From NCBI GenBank assembly GCA_947452535.1, contig CANGCM010000001.1, positions 1 to 64,000 on the forward strand: a stretch of 64,000 nucleotides of DNA, written 5' to 3'. The position numbers and the translations under genes are program-made. The notes under the pieces are model-generated. The model did not search any database. It saw only the letters and a list, made by a program, of their open reading frames with translations, and had not been told where the DNA came from. This stretch comes from Burkholderiaceae bacterium. GTDB lineage: Bacteria > Pseudomonadota > Gammaproteobacteria > Burkholderiales > Burkholderiaceae. This document shows positions 32,340 to 42,487 of the stretch, in pieces. Positions within the stretch are counted from its first letter, which is position 1, and every line of letters starts with the position of its first letter.

Positions 32340-34124
32340 TTAATGCACCTTCTTTTTCACTGGGGGCAAATCAGTGCAGTGTCCAAGCGCAGCTTCCGCA
32401 GCTAGCCCAACAGACTCACCTAAGGTGGGATGTGGATGAATCGTTTTACCAATATCCACAGCATCAGCACCCATCTCAATAGCAAGACATACTTCGCCAA
32501 TCAAGTCTCCGGCATGGGTACCCACAATGCCGCCACCAATAATGCGCTTGCTAGTAGCATCAAAAATCAGCTTCGTGAAACCTTCGTCACGACCATTGGC
32601 AATCGCCCTGCCACTAGCAGCCCATGGGAATAAACCTTTTTCATAGGCGATTCCCTGCGCCTTGCATTGCTCTTCTGTTAAACCAGTCCAAGCTACCTCT
32701 GGATCGGTATAAGCAACCGAAGGAATTTGCTTTGCATCAAAATAGGATTTCTCACCAGCAGCCACCTCAGCAGCGACGTGACCTTCGTGAACGGCCTTGT
32801 GGGCGAGCATCGGCTGACCAACAATGTCACCTATTGCAAAAATACTTTTTACATTGGTGCGCATTTGATTATCAACGGAGATAAAGCCACGTTCATCAAC
32901 AATCACACCAGCAGCTGATGCATCAATCTTCCCTCCATTGGGCGTGCGCCCCACAGCAACTAGCACCAGATCATAAATCTGCGGCTCTACAGGGGCATTC
33001 TCACCCTCAAAGCTAACTTGTATGCCATCTGCTTTTACTTCTGCTTTAGCGGCTCGGGTCTTGAGCATGATATTTTCAAATCGACCAGCATTGAATTTCT
33101 CCCAAACCTTTGCTAGATCGCGATCAGCACCTGCCATGAGGCCATCCATCATTTCAGCAATGTCAATGCGCGAACCTAAGGTGCTATAGACCGTTGCCAT
33201 CTCTAAACCAATAATGCCACCACCAATGACTAACATACGCTTTGGAATACTCTTGAGCAATAAAGCGCCAGTACTATCCACAATGCGAGGATCCTCAGGC
33301 AAGAACGGAAGTTTTACTGGCTGACTACCTGCCGCAATAATGGCTTTCTGAAAATGGATTATTTCTTTTTGACCGACTAGATCCTGGCCAGCACCCTGAG
33401 TAAGCTCCACCTCAACGTGATTGGCATCTAAGAAGCGGCCTAGCCCCCGCACAACCTTAACCTTACGCGCTTTAGCCATACCGGCTAAGCCACCAGTGAG
33501 TTTTGCAATCACAGAATCTTTATAACCCCGCAACTGATCAATTTCAATTTTTGGGGGGCCATAGCTAATGCCGTGCTTAGACATCGTTTTTACTTCATCC
33601 ATCACTGCAGTGGTGTGAAGTAAAGCCTTGGAAGGAATACAGCCCACATTTAAGCAAACGCCACCTAGGGTTGAGTAACGCTCTACCAAAATAGTGTTCA
33701 CTCCTAAATCCGCACTTCGGAATGCAGCGCTATAACCACCGGGGCCAGCACCTAATACAAGTACTTCGCACTCATGGTCTACCTTACCACTATATTGACC
33801 GGCAATTGGAGCGCCAATCTCAGGAGTAGCAACCGGTGGAGGGGTTGGAGTAGACGGCGTTATGACTACGGCTGGCGATGATGAAGCCCCTGCTTCTATC
33901 TCAGCAACGACACTACCTTTGCTGACTTTATCACCAGCCTTAACGGAAATACTCAGAATGGTTCCAGCAACATCAGCGGGAACTTCCATGGTCGCTTTGT
34001 CAGATTCTAAAACCAGTAGCGCCTGCTCCTTTTCGATCACATCGCCTACTTTAAAGAGTACCTCTATTACAGGCACATCTGAGTAATCGCCAATATCTGG
34101 AACAAGAATGATTTGCTTAGCCAT
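32340..34124 (-). CDS. lpdA: Dihydrolipoyl dehydrogenase (E3) with N-terminal lipoyl domain
   Basis: N-term lipoyl domain (VLESDKATMEVP), GGVCLNVGCIPSKALLH redox motif. Confidence 0.96.
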   Translation of the reverse strand: MAKQIILVPDIGDYSDVPVIEVLFKVGDVIEKEQALLVLESDKATMEVPADVAGTILSISVKAGDKVSKGSVVAEIEAGASSSPAVVITPSTPTPPPVATPEIGAPIAGQYSGKVDHECEVLVLGAGPGGYSAAFRSADLGVNTILVERYSTLGGVCLNVGCIPSKALLHTTAVMDEVKTMSKHGISYGPPKIEIDQLRGYKDSVIAKLTGGLAGMAKARKVKVVRGLGRFLDANHVEVELTQGAGQDLVGQKEIIHFQKAIIAAGSQPVKLPFLPEDPRIVDSTGALLLKSIPKRMLVIGGGIIGLEMATVYSTLGSRIDIAEMMDGLMAGADRDLAKVWEKFNAGRFENIMLKTRAAKAEVKADGIQVSFEGENAPVEPQIYDLVLVAVGRTPNGGKIDASAAGVIVDERGFISVDNQMRTNVKSIFAIGDIVGQPMLAHKAVHEGHVAAEVAAGEKSYFDAKQIPSVAYTDPEVAWTGLTEEQCKAQGIAYEKGLFPWAASGRAIANGRDEGFTKLIFDATSKRIIGGGIVGTHAGDLIGEVCLAIEMGADAVDIGKTIHPHPTLGESVGLAAEAALGHCTDLPPVKKKVH

Positions 34125-34133
34125 ATCTTCTCC

Positions 34134-35441
34134 TTACAGCGCTACGCGACGAAAGTCAGACATCAGCTGAGCGATATAGAGATTAAAGCGTGTTGCCAAT
34201 GCACCATCAATCACGCGGTGATCGGCACTTAATGAGAGCGGACAAATAAGGCGCGGCACAAATTGCTTGCCATCCCAAACAGGTTTCATGGCAGCCTTAC
34301 TTACACCCAGAATCGCTACCTCAGGTGCATTCACAATTGGTGAGAAGTAAGTACCCCCAATACCGCCCAAGGAAGAAATGGTGAAGCTAGCACCCTGCAT
34401 TTGATCAGGTTTTAATTTACCGTCGCGCGCCAATGCGGCTAGCTCTGATGTTTCTCGGGCAAGCTCAAAAATACCTTTTTTATCCGCATCACGAATCACC
34501 GGCACAACCAATCCGTTTGGTGTATCGGCAGCAAAAGCAATATTAAAATATTTCTTCAGCACCAAATCATCGCCATCGATAGAACTATTAAACTCAGGAT
34601 ATTTCTTGAGGGCCGCTACAGCAGCCTTCATCAAGAAGGCGAGCATGGTAATTTTAATGCCCTGCTTTTCATTCTCTTTATTGGTCAGAACTCTAAATGC
34701 CTCTAGATCCGTAATATCTGCATCTTCGTGATAAGTTACCGCAGGAATCATTACCCAGTTACGGCCTAAGTTTGCCGCAGTCAGTTTCTTGATGCGATTT
34801 AATGGTTGACGCTCGGTCTCACCAAATTTGGAGAAATCAACCTTAGGCCAAGGAATCAAGTTTAGACCGCCCAAGCTTCCGCCAGATGCATTGGAACCGC
34901 TGCCCGCCCCGCCACTCATGGCAGCTTTTATGAAAGCTTGCACATCTTCTTGAGTAATTCTTCCTTTGGGGCCAGAGCCTTGAACCTGATGAACAGTTAC
35001 GCCTAGCTCACGAGCAAACTTTCGTACCGAAGGGCTTGCGTGACTTGCTGTTGGGTCAAGTTCTACAGAAGTATTGCTCACAGGTGGTGGTGCTGGAGCA
35101 CGCACAATTGGTGGCTCTACTTTAGGAGCTGCTGCTACTGCTGGCTCGGCTTTTGTTGCTGCAGGAGCGACCTGGGCTGAAGCCGGAGCCACTACCTCAC
35201 CACTCTCTTCAAGGATCAAAACAATAGCACCTTCAGAAATAGAGTCGCCCACTTTGACTTTAACTTCTTTTACCAGGCCCGAGTGAGAGGATGGAACATC
35301 CATCGTTGCTTTATCTGACTCCAGCACAACAATGGACTGCTCTTTCTCAACACGATCACCCGCTTTTACTAAAACCTCAATGACGGGCACATCTTTGTAA
35401 TCCCCAATATCCGGGACTTTGATATCAATTAATTGGCTCAT
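34134..35441 (-). CDS. aceF: Dihydrolipoyllysine acetyltransferase (pyruvate dehydrogenase E2)
   Basis: Single lipoyl domain (ESDKATMDVPS), E3-binding domain, catalytic LSADHRVIDGALATRF. Confidence 0.96.
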   Translation of the reverse strand: MSQLIDIKVPDIGDYKDVPVIEVLVKAGDRVEKEQSIVVLESDKATMDVPSSHSGLVKEVKVKVGDSISEGAIVLILEESGEVVAPASAQVAPAATKAEPAVAAAPKVEPPIVRAPAPPPVSNTSVELDPTASHASPSVRKFARELGVTVHQVQGSGPKGRITQEDVQAFIKAAMSGGAGSGSNASGGSLGGLNLIPWPKVDFSKFGETERQPLNRIKKLTAANLGRNWVMIPAVTYHEDADITDLEAFRVLTNKENEKQGIKITMLAFLMKAAVAALKKYPEFNSSIDGDDLVLKKYFNIAFAADTPNGLVVPVIRDADKKGIFELARETSELAALARDGKLKPDQMQGASFTISSLGGIGGTYFSPIVNAPEVAILGVSKAAMKPVWDGKQFVPRLICPLSLSADHRVIDGALATRFNLYIAQLMSDFRRVAL

Positions 35442-35456
35442 ATTGTCTGTCTCTTA

Positions 35457-38153
35457 TCAAACCGTCATGGGATTTGGTTTAGTTGTATCGATTTCATATT
35501 TCTGAATCGCTTCAGCCAGTTTTTTACGATCAAGCTGACCTGCATCAACCAAGGAGCGTAATGCTGTCAACACAATCCAGCGACGATCCACTTCAAAGAA
35601 ATTGCGTAATTTTTCACGGGTATCAGAGCGTCCAAAACCATCTGTACCCAATACCTCAAAGCGACGACCTAGATGTTGAATGGCCGGACGAATTTGTTCG
35701 GCAAATAAGCGCACATAGTCAGTTGCAGCGATAATTGGCCCAACAGTATCTTTAAGGCATTTCTCTACATGAGAAATCGCTGGTGTTGCTGCTGGATTGA
35801 GAAGATTACTACGATGAACCGCAGTCCAGTCACGACCTAGCTGGGTAAAACTTGGACAACCCCACAAATCAGAAGCAATGCCCCAATCTTTAGACAGGAT
35901 TTCAGCAGCTTCGATTACTTCGCGGAAGATCGTGCCAGAACCCAAAAGTTGTACGCGTAATTTCGTATTAGCATCACCAACAGATTTGAGCTTATACATT
36001 CCCTTAATGATGTCTTGCTCAGCACCCTTTGGCATTGCTGGGTGAGCATAATTTTCATTCATTAAGGTAATGTAGTAATAAACATCCTCTTGGTCAGCAA
36101 GCATGCGACGCATACCATCCTGAATCACTACTGCTAGTTCAAAAGAGAATGAAGGATCGTAACTAATGCAATTCGGAATTGAGGCACTCCAAACCTGACT
36201 ATGGCCATCTTCATGCTGAAGGCCTTCACCGTTCAGAGTTGTTCTACCGGCTGTACCGCCCAATAAGAACCCACGGCTACGCATATCACCAGCAGCCCAA
36301 CAGAGGTCACCAATACGCTGGAAACCAAACATGGAGTAGAAGATATAAAACGGCAACATCGGTACACCATGAGTCGAGTATGAAGTTGCAGCGGCAATCC
36401 AATCGCACATACCGCCTGCTTCATTTATGCCTTCTTGCAAAATCTGACCGTGCTTATCCTCTTTATAGAACATCAATTGATCATGATCTTCGGGCGTATA
36501 CAGCTGGCCTAATTGATTCCAAATACCTAACTGGCGGAACATGCCCTCCATACCAAAGGTACGTGACTCGTCTGGAACAATGGGAACTACTCGCTTTCCA
36601 AGGACCTTGTCACGCGTAATCATATTGAGGATGCGCACAAAAGCCATTGTTGTAGAGATCTCTCGACCCTCTGTAGTAGCCTCCAGTAATGCTGCAAAAA
36701 CATCAAGCGCAGGGACCGGTAGACTCTCAGCTTTCATACGGCGCTGAGGTAAGTAACCACCCAATTCATGACGACGAGCCTTCATATATTCAAGCTCTGG
36801 GCTACCGTCAGCAAACTTCACCAAAGGCATTTCGTCTAGCTGCTCATTCTTAACGGGGATCTCAAAACGATCACGGAAGCGACGGACGTCATCCGCGTTC
36901 ATTTTCTTCGCTTGATGTGCAATATTCATCGCCTCACCAGAGCCTCCCATCCCATAACCCTTAATGGTATGGGCCAAAATAACAGTAGGTTGATCTTTAT
37001 GGTTTACAGCAGAATGAAAAGCTGCAAATACCTTGTGGGGATCGTGGCCACCACGATTGAGCTGCCATATCTCTTCATCACTCCAATCGCTCACCAAAGA
37101 TTTCAGTTCAGGGGTATTAAATACAGTCTCACGAACATAGGCGCCATTCTTGGCCTTCATAGTTTGATACTGACCATCGACAATTTCGCCGAGACGTTGC
37201 ATCAAAATCCCTTTTTTGTCGCGCGCGAATAAGGCATCCCAATGACCACCCCAAACCACCTTAATCACGTTCCAACCTGCACCTCGGAACTCACCCTCGA
37301 GCTCTTGAATAATCTTGCCGTTACCGCGAACGGGGCCATCCAGACGCTGCAAATTACAATTCACTACAAAGATCAGGTTGTCTAATTTTTCACGGCCAGC
37401 CATGCCGATTGCGCCAAGTGATTCTGGTTCATCCGTTTCACCATCACCCAAGAAAGCCCATACTTTACGACCTTCTGCTTTGATAAATCCGCGGTCCTGC
37501 ATATAACGCATAAAACGCGCCTGATAAATCGCCATGATTGGACCTAGGCCCATAGACACCGTTGGGAATTGCCAAAAATCTGGCATCAACCAAGGATGCG
37601 GATAACTTGAAATACCTTTACCGCCAACTTCTTGACGAAAATTATTGAGTTGCTCATCTGATAAACGCCCCAACATATAAGCTCGGGAATAAATACCTGG
37701 AGCAGAATGCCCCTGAACAAATATCAGATCACCGCCATGGTCTGGCGATGGTGCATGCCAGAAATGATTAAAGCCAACATCGTACAAAGTAGCCGCGGAC
37801 TGGAAGGATGAAATATGCCCTCCAACGTTAGTGTCCTTGTTGGCACGCAAGACCATCGCCATTGCATTCCAGCGCGTATATGAACGTATGCGATGCTCGA
37901 TATTTTGGTCTCCAGGTAGACGCGCTTGCTGCTCTACTGGAATCGTATTGATATACGGGGTTTCTGCGTGAAATGGCTGACTGACGCCATTCACCCGCGC
38001 ATGGGAAATTTGTTGATCAATGAGATAAGCCGCTCTTGCTGGACCCTCATTGCGAATAACGCCATCTAAGGCCTGCAACCACTCCTGGGTTTCAGTTGGA
38101 TCCGCATCTTGCTTACCTGCGCTACCCAAAATTTGATCTGGAATTGCTGCCAT
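35457..38153 (-). CDS. aceE: Pyruvate dehydrogenase E1 component (homodimeric)
   Basis: 898 aa; GDGETDEPESLGAIGMAGREKLDNLIFVVNCNLQRLDGPVRGN. Confidence 0.98.
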   Translation of the reverse strand: MAAIPDQILGSAGKQDADPTETQEWLQALDGVIRNEGPARAAYLIDQQISHARVNGVSQPFHAETPYINTIPVEQQARLPGDQNIEHRIRSYTRWNAMAMVLRANKDTNVGGHISSFQSAATLYDVGFNHFWHAPSPDHGGDLIFVQGHSAPGIYSRAYMLGRLSDEQLNNFRQEVGGKGISSYPHPWLMPDFWQFPTVSMGLGPIMAIYQARFMRYMQDRGFIKAEGRKVWAFLGDGETDEPESLGAIGMAGREKLDNLIFVVNCNLQRLDGPVRGNGKIIQELEGEFRGAGWNVIKVVWGGHWDALFARDKKGILMQRLGEIVDGQYQTMKAKNGAYVRETVFNTPELKSLVSDWSDEEIWQLNRGGHDPHKVFAAFHSAVNHKDQPTVILAHTIKGYGMGGSGEAMNIAHQAKKMNADDVRRFRDRFEIPVKNEQLDEMPLVKFADGSPELEYMKARRHELGGYLPQRRMKAESLPVPALDVFAALLEATTEGREISTTMAFVRILNMITRDKVLGKRVVPIVPDESRTFGMEGMFRQLGIWNQLGQLYTPEDHDQLMFYKEDKHGQILQEGINEAGGMCDWIAAATSYSTHGVPMLPFYIFYSMFGFQRIGDLCWAAGDMRSRGFLLGGTAGRTTLNGEGLQHEDGHSQVWSASIPNCISYDPSFSFELAVVIQDGMRRMLADQEDVYYYITLMNENYAHPAMPKGAEQDIIKGMYKLKSVGDANTKLRVQLLGSGTIFREVIEAAEILSKDWGIASDLWGCPSFTQLGRDWTAVHRSNLLNPAATPAISHVEKCLKDTVGPIIAATDYVRLFAEQIRPAIQHLGRRFEVLGTDGFGRSDTREKLRNFFEVDRRWIVLTALRSLVDAGQLDRKKLAEAIQKYEIDTTKPNPMTV

Positions 38154-38240
38154 AAACTGCCTCCATTTTTACTTCAATAATATTGATTCACTCTATAGGA
38201 AATATTTTAGGAAGGTCTGTGGGTGTAAACAAGTAATTTT

Positions 38241-38271
38241 TCACATAATGATAGTATTTCTCATTATGTGA
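38241..38271. promoter_or_regulatory. Perfect 11-bp inverted repeat TCACATAATGA-N9-TCATTATGTGA in divergent aceE / sensor-kinase promoter region
   Basis: Direct reading; arms 38241-38251 and 38261-38271, about 20 bp centre to centre (two helical turns). Confidence 0.75.
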
Positions 38272-38355
38272 TATTTTGTTGCAACGCAAAGATCTAGAAA
38301 AGCCCTGGCACCAAAACCTTTTAAAGAAGCCAATAAGGCAAAATGTGTAAATTAC

Positions 38356-40878
38356 ATGAAAAAAATTGCATATTTAATCTGGCGACTAAAGCCTATTCAG
38401 TGGGTCCGTCGTATTCGGGGTTTTAAGCTTGTCTACACCCCATTAATAGCGATTGTGCTGTTCACCTTGGTAATGGGACTCATTTTAGGGACCCTACAGC
38501 TTCAGGAAAAAGGTCAGCAAGAAGCGGCGCTCTTTAGAGATCTCTCTTTTGCAAAACAGCGAATTCAATTACGTTTTACTAACAATACCGATGTTCTTCA
38601 ATCAATTGGAAGAGACTATGCAAACACGGGAGAGTCTGCCAAATTAAAAGAAAACGTCATTATTCAGGCGGAAAATCTGCTGCAGAGCAATCATGAAATT
38701 GCTCAAATCCTCTGGATCAATGAGCTTGGTCAGCGACAGTGGAAAATCCCTCCAAACAATATAAAAACCGATTGGTTCAATCGGCCTGAAAACGCCGAGG
38801 TATTAAATCGAGAGTTAAAGCAAACCATTGAGTTAAGTGCCGCAACCAATAGACCAGCTTTTAGTCAGTTTATATCGTTAGTGGTTCCAAATGATGTGCT
38901 GATCTCTAAAGAAATTCGTAATGTGTTTTGGCAAGCGGTTCCCCAGAATTCCAGTAATGAAAATAAGGGGATGGTTGCAGTGTTGTACACAACCCAGGGG
39001 ATATTAGAAATGATTCCCGGGGAACTAAAAAGTCAATACCGATTCACATTAATTACGGACAACGAAAGAGTCCTCGCAATTTCTTCTGACAAAAATACAC
39101 CAAAGCGCGCATTTAGTAATCAGACCAGTCTTGATATCGGAGTACTCAGCCCGAATTTGAGTTTACGCATTGATACATATCCCCCCGCAACTAATCTTAC
39201 TTTTAGAATGTTGATTGGTGTAGTGCTAGGACTATCTGCCTTTGTTATTTGGAGTCTGTGGTCAGTGCTAAAGCAAATGCAGGTTCGCCAAGAAGCCGAA
39301 GCAAATCTTCGTGTAGAAACCAATTTTCGTAGCGCCATGGAAAACTCAACTCCCGTGGGCATTCGGGCGCACGACATGAATAAAACGATTACCTATGTCA
39401 ACCCCGCTTTTTGCGAGATGATAGGCTGGTCCGCCAAAGAGCTTGTTGGTCAAAGCCCTCCTTTTGCTTTCTGGCCTCCAGGGCAAATAGATGAACTTAC
39501 TGAAAAAATGAATGGGGCGCTCGAGCTTGCCTTGACTCAGGAAAAGAAAATTGTCATAGAAGGTTCCATTCTTCATCGAAATGGCTCGATTATTCAAACG
39601 CGCACCTTTATTGCGCCTTTGATTAATGAAAAGAATCAGCAAACCGGCTGGATTACCTCTTTAATTGACATCTCTGAGCCAAAAAAGATTCGAGAAGAAT
39701 TAGCAGCTTCACAAGAACGCTTCGTTACCGTGTTGGAAGGTCTAGATGCAGCGGTTTCAGCCGTATCCAATGAGACCAAGGAGCTACTGTTTGCCAATCG
39801 TTTTTATCGTGAACGTTTTGGTAATAGCGCTAAGGGTCATTTTGAATTAGCCGGTGGTAACAGGCCAAAGATTCTTAGCGAAGAATCCATCGATCCTAAA
39901 ATCGCCAGCGTTCCTTCTATTTCTCTTTATCAGGAATCTGAATCGGAAGAAATTCAGTTGTTCGATGAGGCTACTGGAGTATCAAAATGGTATGAGGTTC
40001 GTAGACGTTATATTCCCTGGATAGATGGACATCTAGCTCAGCTCTTAATTGCAACGGATATTACGCTTCGGATTGAAGCGGATGATTTAGCTCGCCAACA
40101 AGAAGAGCGAATGCAATTTACTAGTCGTTTAACCACGATGGGGGAAATGGCCTCATCATTGGCCCACGAATTAAATCAACCGCTTGCTGCCATCTCTAAC
40201 TACTGCATGGGTGTGGTGAAGCGCTTGCAAGGGCAACTAGACCCGAGTTTACAAAATGACATTCTTCCGGCATTAGAAAAAGCATCCAATCAAGCCCATA
40301 GGGCTGGCACTATTATTCAACGCATCAAGGGCTTTGTGAAGCGCAGTGAACCTCAACGTAAATCCTGCGATATTAGCGAAATTATTAATGACGCAGTTGG
40401 TTTGGTGGAGATAGAGGCACATCGCCATCGTCTTAGTATCAGCACTGCAATCGCTGAAAATCTACCTAAGGTTGACCTGGATCCAATCTTGATACTGCAG
40501 GTGCTAGTCAATCTTCTTAAGAATTCTCTGGATAGCTTAAGAGAGGATTACCCCCTTTCTTCCCGCTGGTCAGCCCCTCCGGTCCAGATTTCGGCAGATC
40601 TCGATTCCAGCACCTTCCCGGCGATGCTACGCATCCAAGTGACCGATAGTGGCAGCGGAATCGCAGAATCGGTCTTAGAGCGCATGTTTGAGCCCTTTTT
40701 TAGCACTAAAAGTGAGGGTATGGGCATGGGATTGAACATTTGCCGGTCCATCATTGAGTCTCACCAAGGTCGTCTTTGGGCAAAAAATCAGATGGATGCG
40801 GAACATACAAAACTATCTGGCTGCACCTTTACAATACTATTACCCCTGGAATCACCAGACTCCAAGGGCGATATTTAA
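38356..40878 (+). CDS. Membrane PAS-domain sensor histidine kinase
   Basis: TM segments, PAS (AMENSTPVGIRAHDMNKTITYVNPAFCEMIGWSAKELVGQ), HisKA (SSLAHELNQPLAAISNYC), HATPase (NLLKNSLDSL; DSGSGI; GMGMGLNICRSI). Confidence 0.93.
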   Translation: MKKIAYLIWRLKPIQWVRRIRGFKLVYTPLIAIVLFTLVMGLILGTLQLQEKGQQEAALFRDLSFAKQRIQLRFTNNTDVLQSIGRDYANTGESAKLKENVIIQAENLLQSNHEIAQILWINELGQRQWKIPPNNIKTDWFNRPENAEVLNRELKQTIELSAATNRPAFSQFISLVVPNDVLISKEIRNVFWQAVPQNSSNENKGMVAVLYTTQGILEMIPGELKSQYRFTLITDNERVLAISSDKNTPKRAFSNQTSLDIGVLSPNLSLRIDTYPPATNLTFRMLIGVVLGLSAFVIWSLWSVLKQMQVRQEAEANLRVETNFRSAMENSTPVGIRAHDMNKTITYVNPAFCEMIGWSAKELVGQSPPFAFWPPGQIDELTEKMNGALELALTQEKKIVIEGSILHRNGSIIQTRTFIAPLINEKNQQTGWITSLIDISEPKKIREELAASQERFVTVLEGLDAAVSAVSNETKELLFANRFYRERFGNSAKGHFELAGGNRPKILSEESIDPKIASVPSISLYQESESEEIQLFDEATGVSKWYEVRRRYIPWIDGHLAQLLIATDITLRIEADDLARQQEERMQFTSRLTTMGEMASSLAHELNQPLAAISNYCMGVVKRLQGQLDPSLQNDILPALEKASNQAHRAGTIIQRIKGFVKRSEPQRKSCDISEIINDAVGLVEIEAHRHRLSISTAIAENLPKVDLDPILILQVLVNLLKNSLDSLREDYPLSSRWSAPPVQISADLDSSTFPAMLRIQVTDSGSGIAESVLERMFEPFFSTKSEGMGMGLNICRSIIESHQGRLWAKNQMDAEHTKLSGCTFTILLPLESPDSKGDI

Positions 40879-40902
40879 ACGAAGTAATTTTTTGATTTAT
40901 CT

Positions 40903-41562
40903 GTGAGAGCGACCATGAATATCAGTGCCACTAACAAACCAAACCAAGCTGAAGTAGTTTATGTAGTAGATGACGACGAGGCAGTTCGCGATTCCCTCAC
41001 TTGGCTTTTAGAAAGTAATGGCTACGTTGTTCGCTGCCACGCAAGTGCCGAACGATTCTTGCAGTCCCTACAAAGCACTGATAAATCCACAATCTCCTGC
41101 GCCATCTTAGATGTCCGAATGTCAGGGATGTCTGGCCTTGAATTACAAGAACGTCTGATTATTGAAAATCCACCAATGCCTGTAGCTTTTATCACTGGAC
41201 ATGGCGATGTCTCGATGGCAGTCTCCACGATGAAGCGTGGTGCAGTTGATTTCATTGAAAAGCCATTCAAAGAAAATGATCTCTGTGGTTTAGTTGATCG
41301 CATGCTCGCAAAAGCACGCATTGATTACTTACAATCTAATCAACGTAAAATTACTCAAAGCCTCCTAAGTAAGTTGACGGGTCGCGAGCGTCAAGTCTTG
41401 GAGCGCATTGTGGCTGGTCGCTTAAATAAACAGATCGCAGATGATCTGGATATCTCCATCAAAACAGTGGAGGCGCACCGGGCTAATATCATGGAAAAGC
41501 TCAACGTAAATACTGTTGCTGACCTTCTCCGCTTAGCCCTCTCAGATCCGCAACCCAATTAA
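40903..41562 (+). CDS. FixJ-type response regulator (REC + LuxR-type HTH)
   Basis: AILDVRMSGMSGLELQERL phospho-Asp; LTGRERQVLERIVAGRLNKQIADDLDISIKTVEAHRANIMEKL. Confidence 0.95.
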   Translation: MRATMNISATNKPNQAEVVYVVDDDEAVRDSLTWLLESNGYVVRCHASAERFLQSLQSTDKSTISCAILDVRMSGMSGLELQERLIIENPPMPVAFITGHGDVSMAVSTMKRGAVDFIEKPFKENDLCGLVDRMLAKARIDYLQSNQRKITQSLLSKLTGRERQVLERIVAGRLNKQIADDLDISIKTVEAHRANIMEKLNVNTVADLLRLALSDPQPN

Positions 41563-41579
41563 TCGCCTATTAAACGCTT

Positions 41580-42434
41580 ATGCCTGCACAGTTACTCGAT
41601 GGTGTTAACTTATCAAAAAAAATTCGCGCTGAAATCGCTGCGCGCGGAGCAATTGTTACTGCCAAAGGTGTCAGACCCGGATTAGCCGTGATTGTGGTTG
41701 GCGAAAATCCTGCTAGCCAAGTCTATGTCAGAAATAAAGTGAAAGCCTGTGAAGATGTGGGCTTTCATTCTGTCCTTGAGCGTTACTCCGCAGAGCTTGG
41801 TGAGGAAGAATTGCTTGCCCGTATTGCGATGCTCAATGCTGATCCCGCAATACATGGAATCCTAGTTCAACTACCCCTTCCTGAGCATATTGCTGCCGAG
41901 CGTGTACTTGAAGCCATTTCTCCAGAAAAGGATGTGGATGGCTTTCATGTGGCTAATGCTGGCGCCTTGATGGTAGGTCAACCAGAATTCAAGCCGTGTA
42001 CTCCTTATGGGTGCATGAAGATACTAGAAAGCATTGATTACCCGATTCGCGGTGCTCGCGCAGTGATTGTTGGAGCCTCCAATATTGTTGGCAAACCGAT
42101 GGCAATGCTACTGCTTCAGGCTGGCGCCACTGTCACCATCTGTAATAGCAAGACCCGAGACTTGGCGCACCACACAAAGGATGCGGATATTTTAGTAGTT
42201 GCTACAGGTAAGCCAAAAATGATTACTGGTGATATGGTCAGAAATGGCGCAGTAGTGATTGATGTTGGTATTAATCGCCTGCCTGACGGTAAGCTGTGCG
42301 GTGATGTCGACTTTGATACGGCAAAATATATTGCCGGGTGGATTACCCCTGTTCCAGGTGGCGTGGGCCCCATGACCATCACCATGCTGCTTATGAATAC
42401 ATTAGAGGCTGCAGAAAAGGCAGCAAAAATTTAA
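41580..42434 (+). CDS. folD: Bifunctional methylenetetrahydrofolate dehydrogenase/cyclohydrolase
   Basis: [50 protein letters not shown]. Confidence 0.97.
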   Translation: MPAQLLDGVNLSKKIRAEIAARGAIVTAKGVRPGLAVIVVGENPASQVYVRNKVKACEDVGFHSVLERYSAELGEEELLARIAMLNADPAIHGILVQLPLPEHIAAERVLEAISPEKDVDGFHVANAGALMVGQPEFKPCTPYGCMKILESIDYPIRGARAVIVGASNIVGKPMAMLLLQAGATVTICNSKTRDLAHHTKDADILVVATGKPKMITGDMVRNGAVVIDVGINRLPDGKLCGDVDFDTAKYIAGWITPVPGGVGPMTITMLLMNTLEAAEKAAKI

Positions 42435-42487
42435 GGAAATTACTGGGACTTTTGGCATAAATACTCCCAGTCCATTAAGCTAGAGGG

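Noticed and set aside
32340-34124. Lipoyl domain fused to E3 as a novel architecture
   Set aside because: This arrangement is already known in betaproteobacterial pyruvate dehydrogenase complexes
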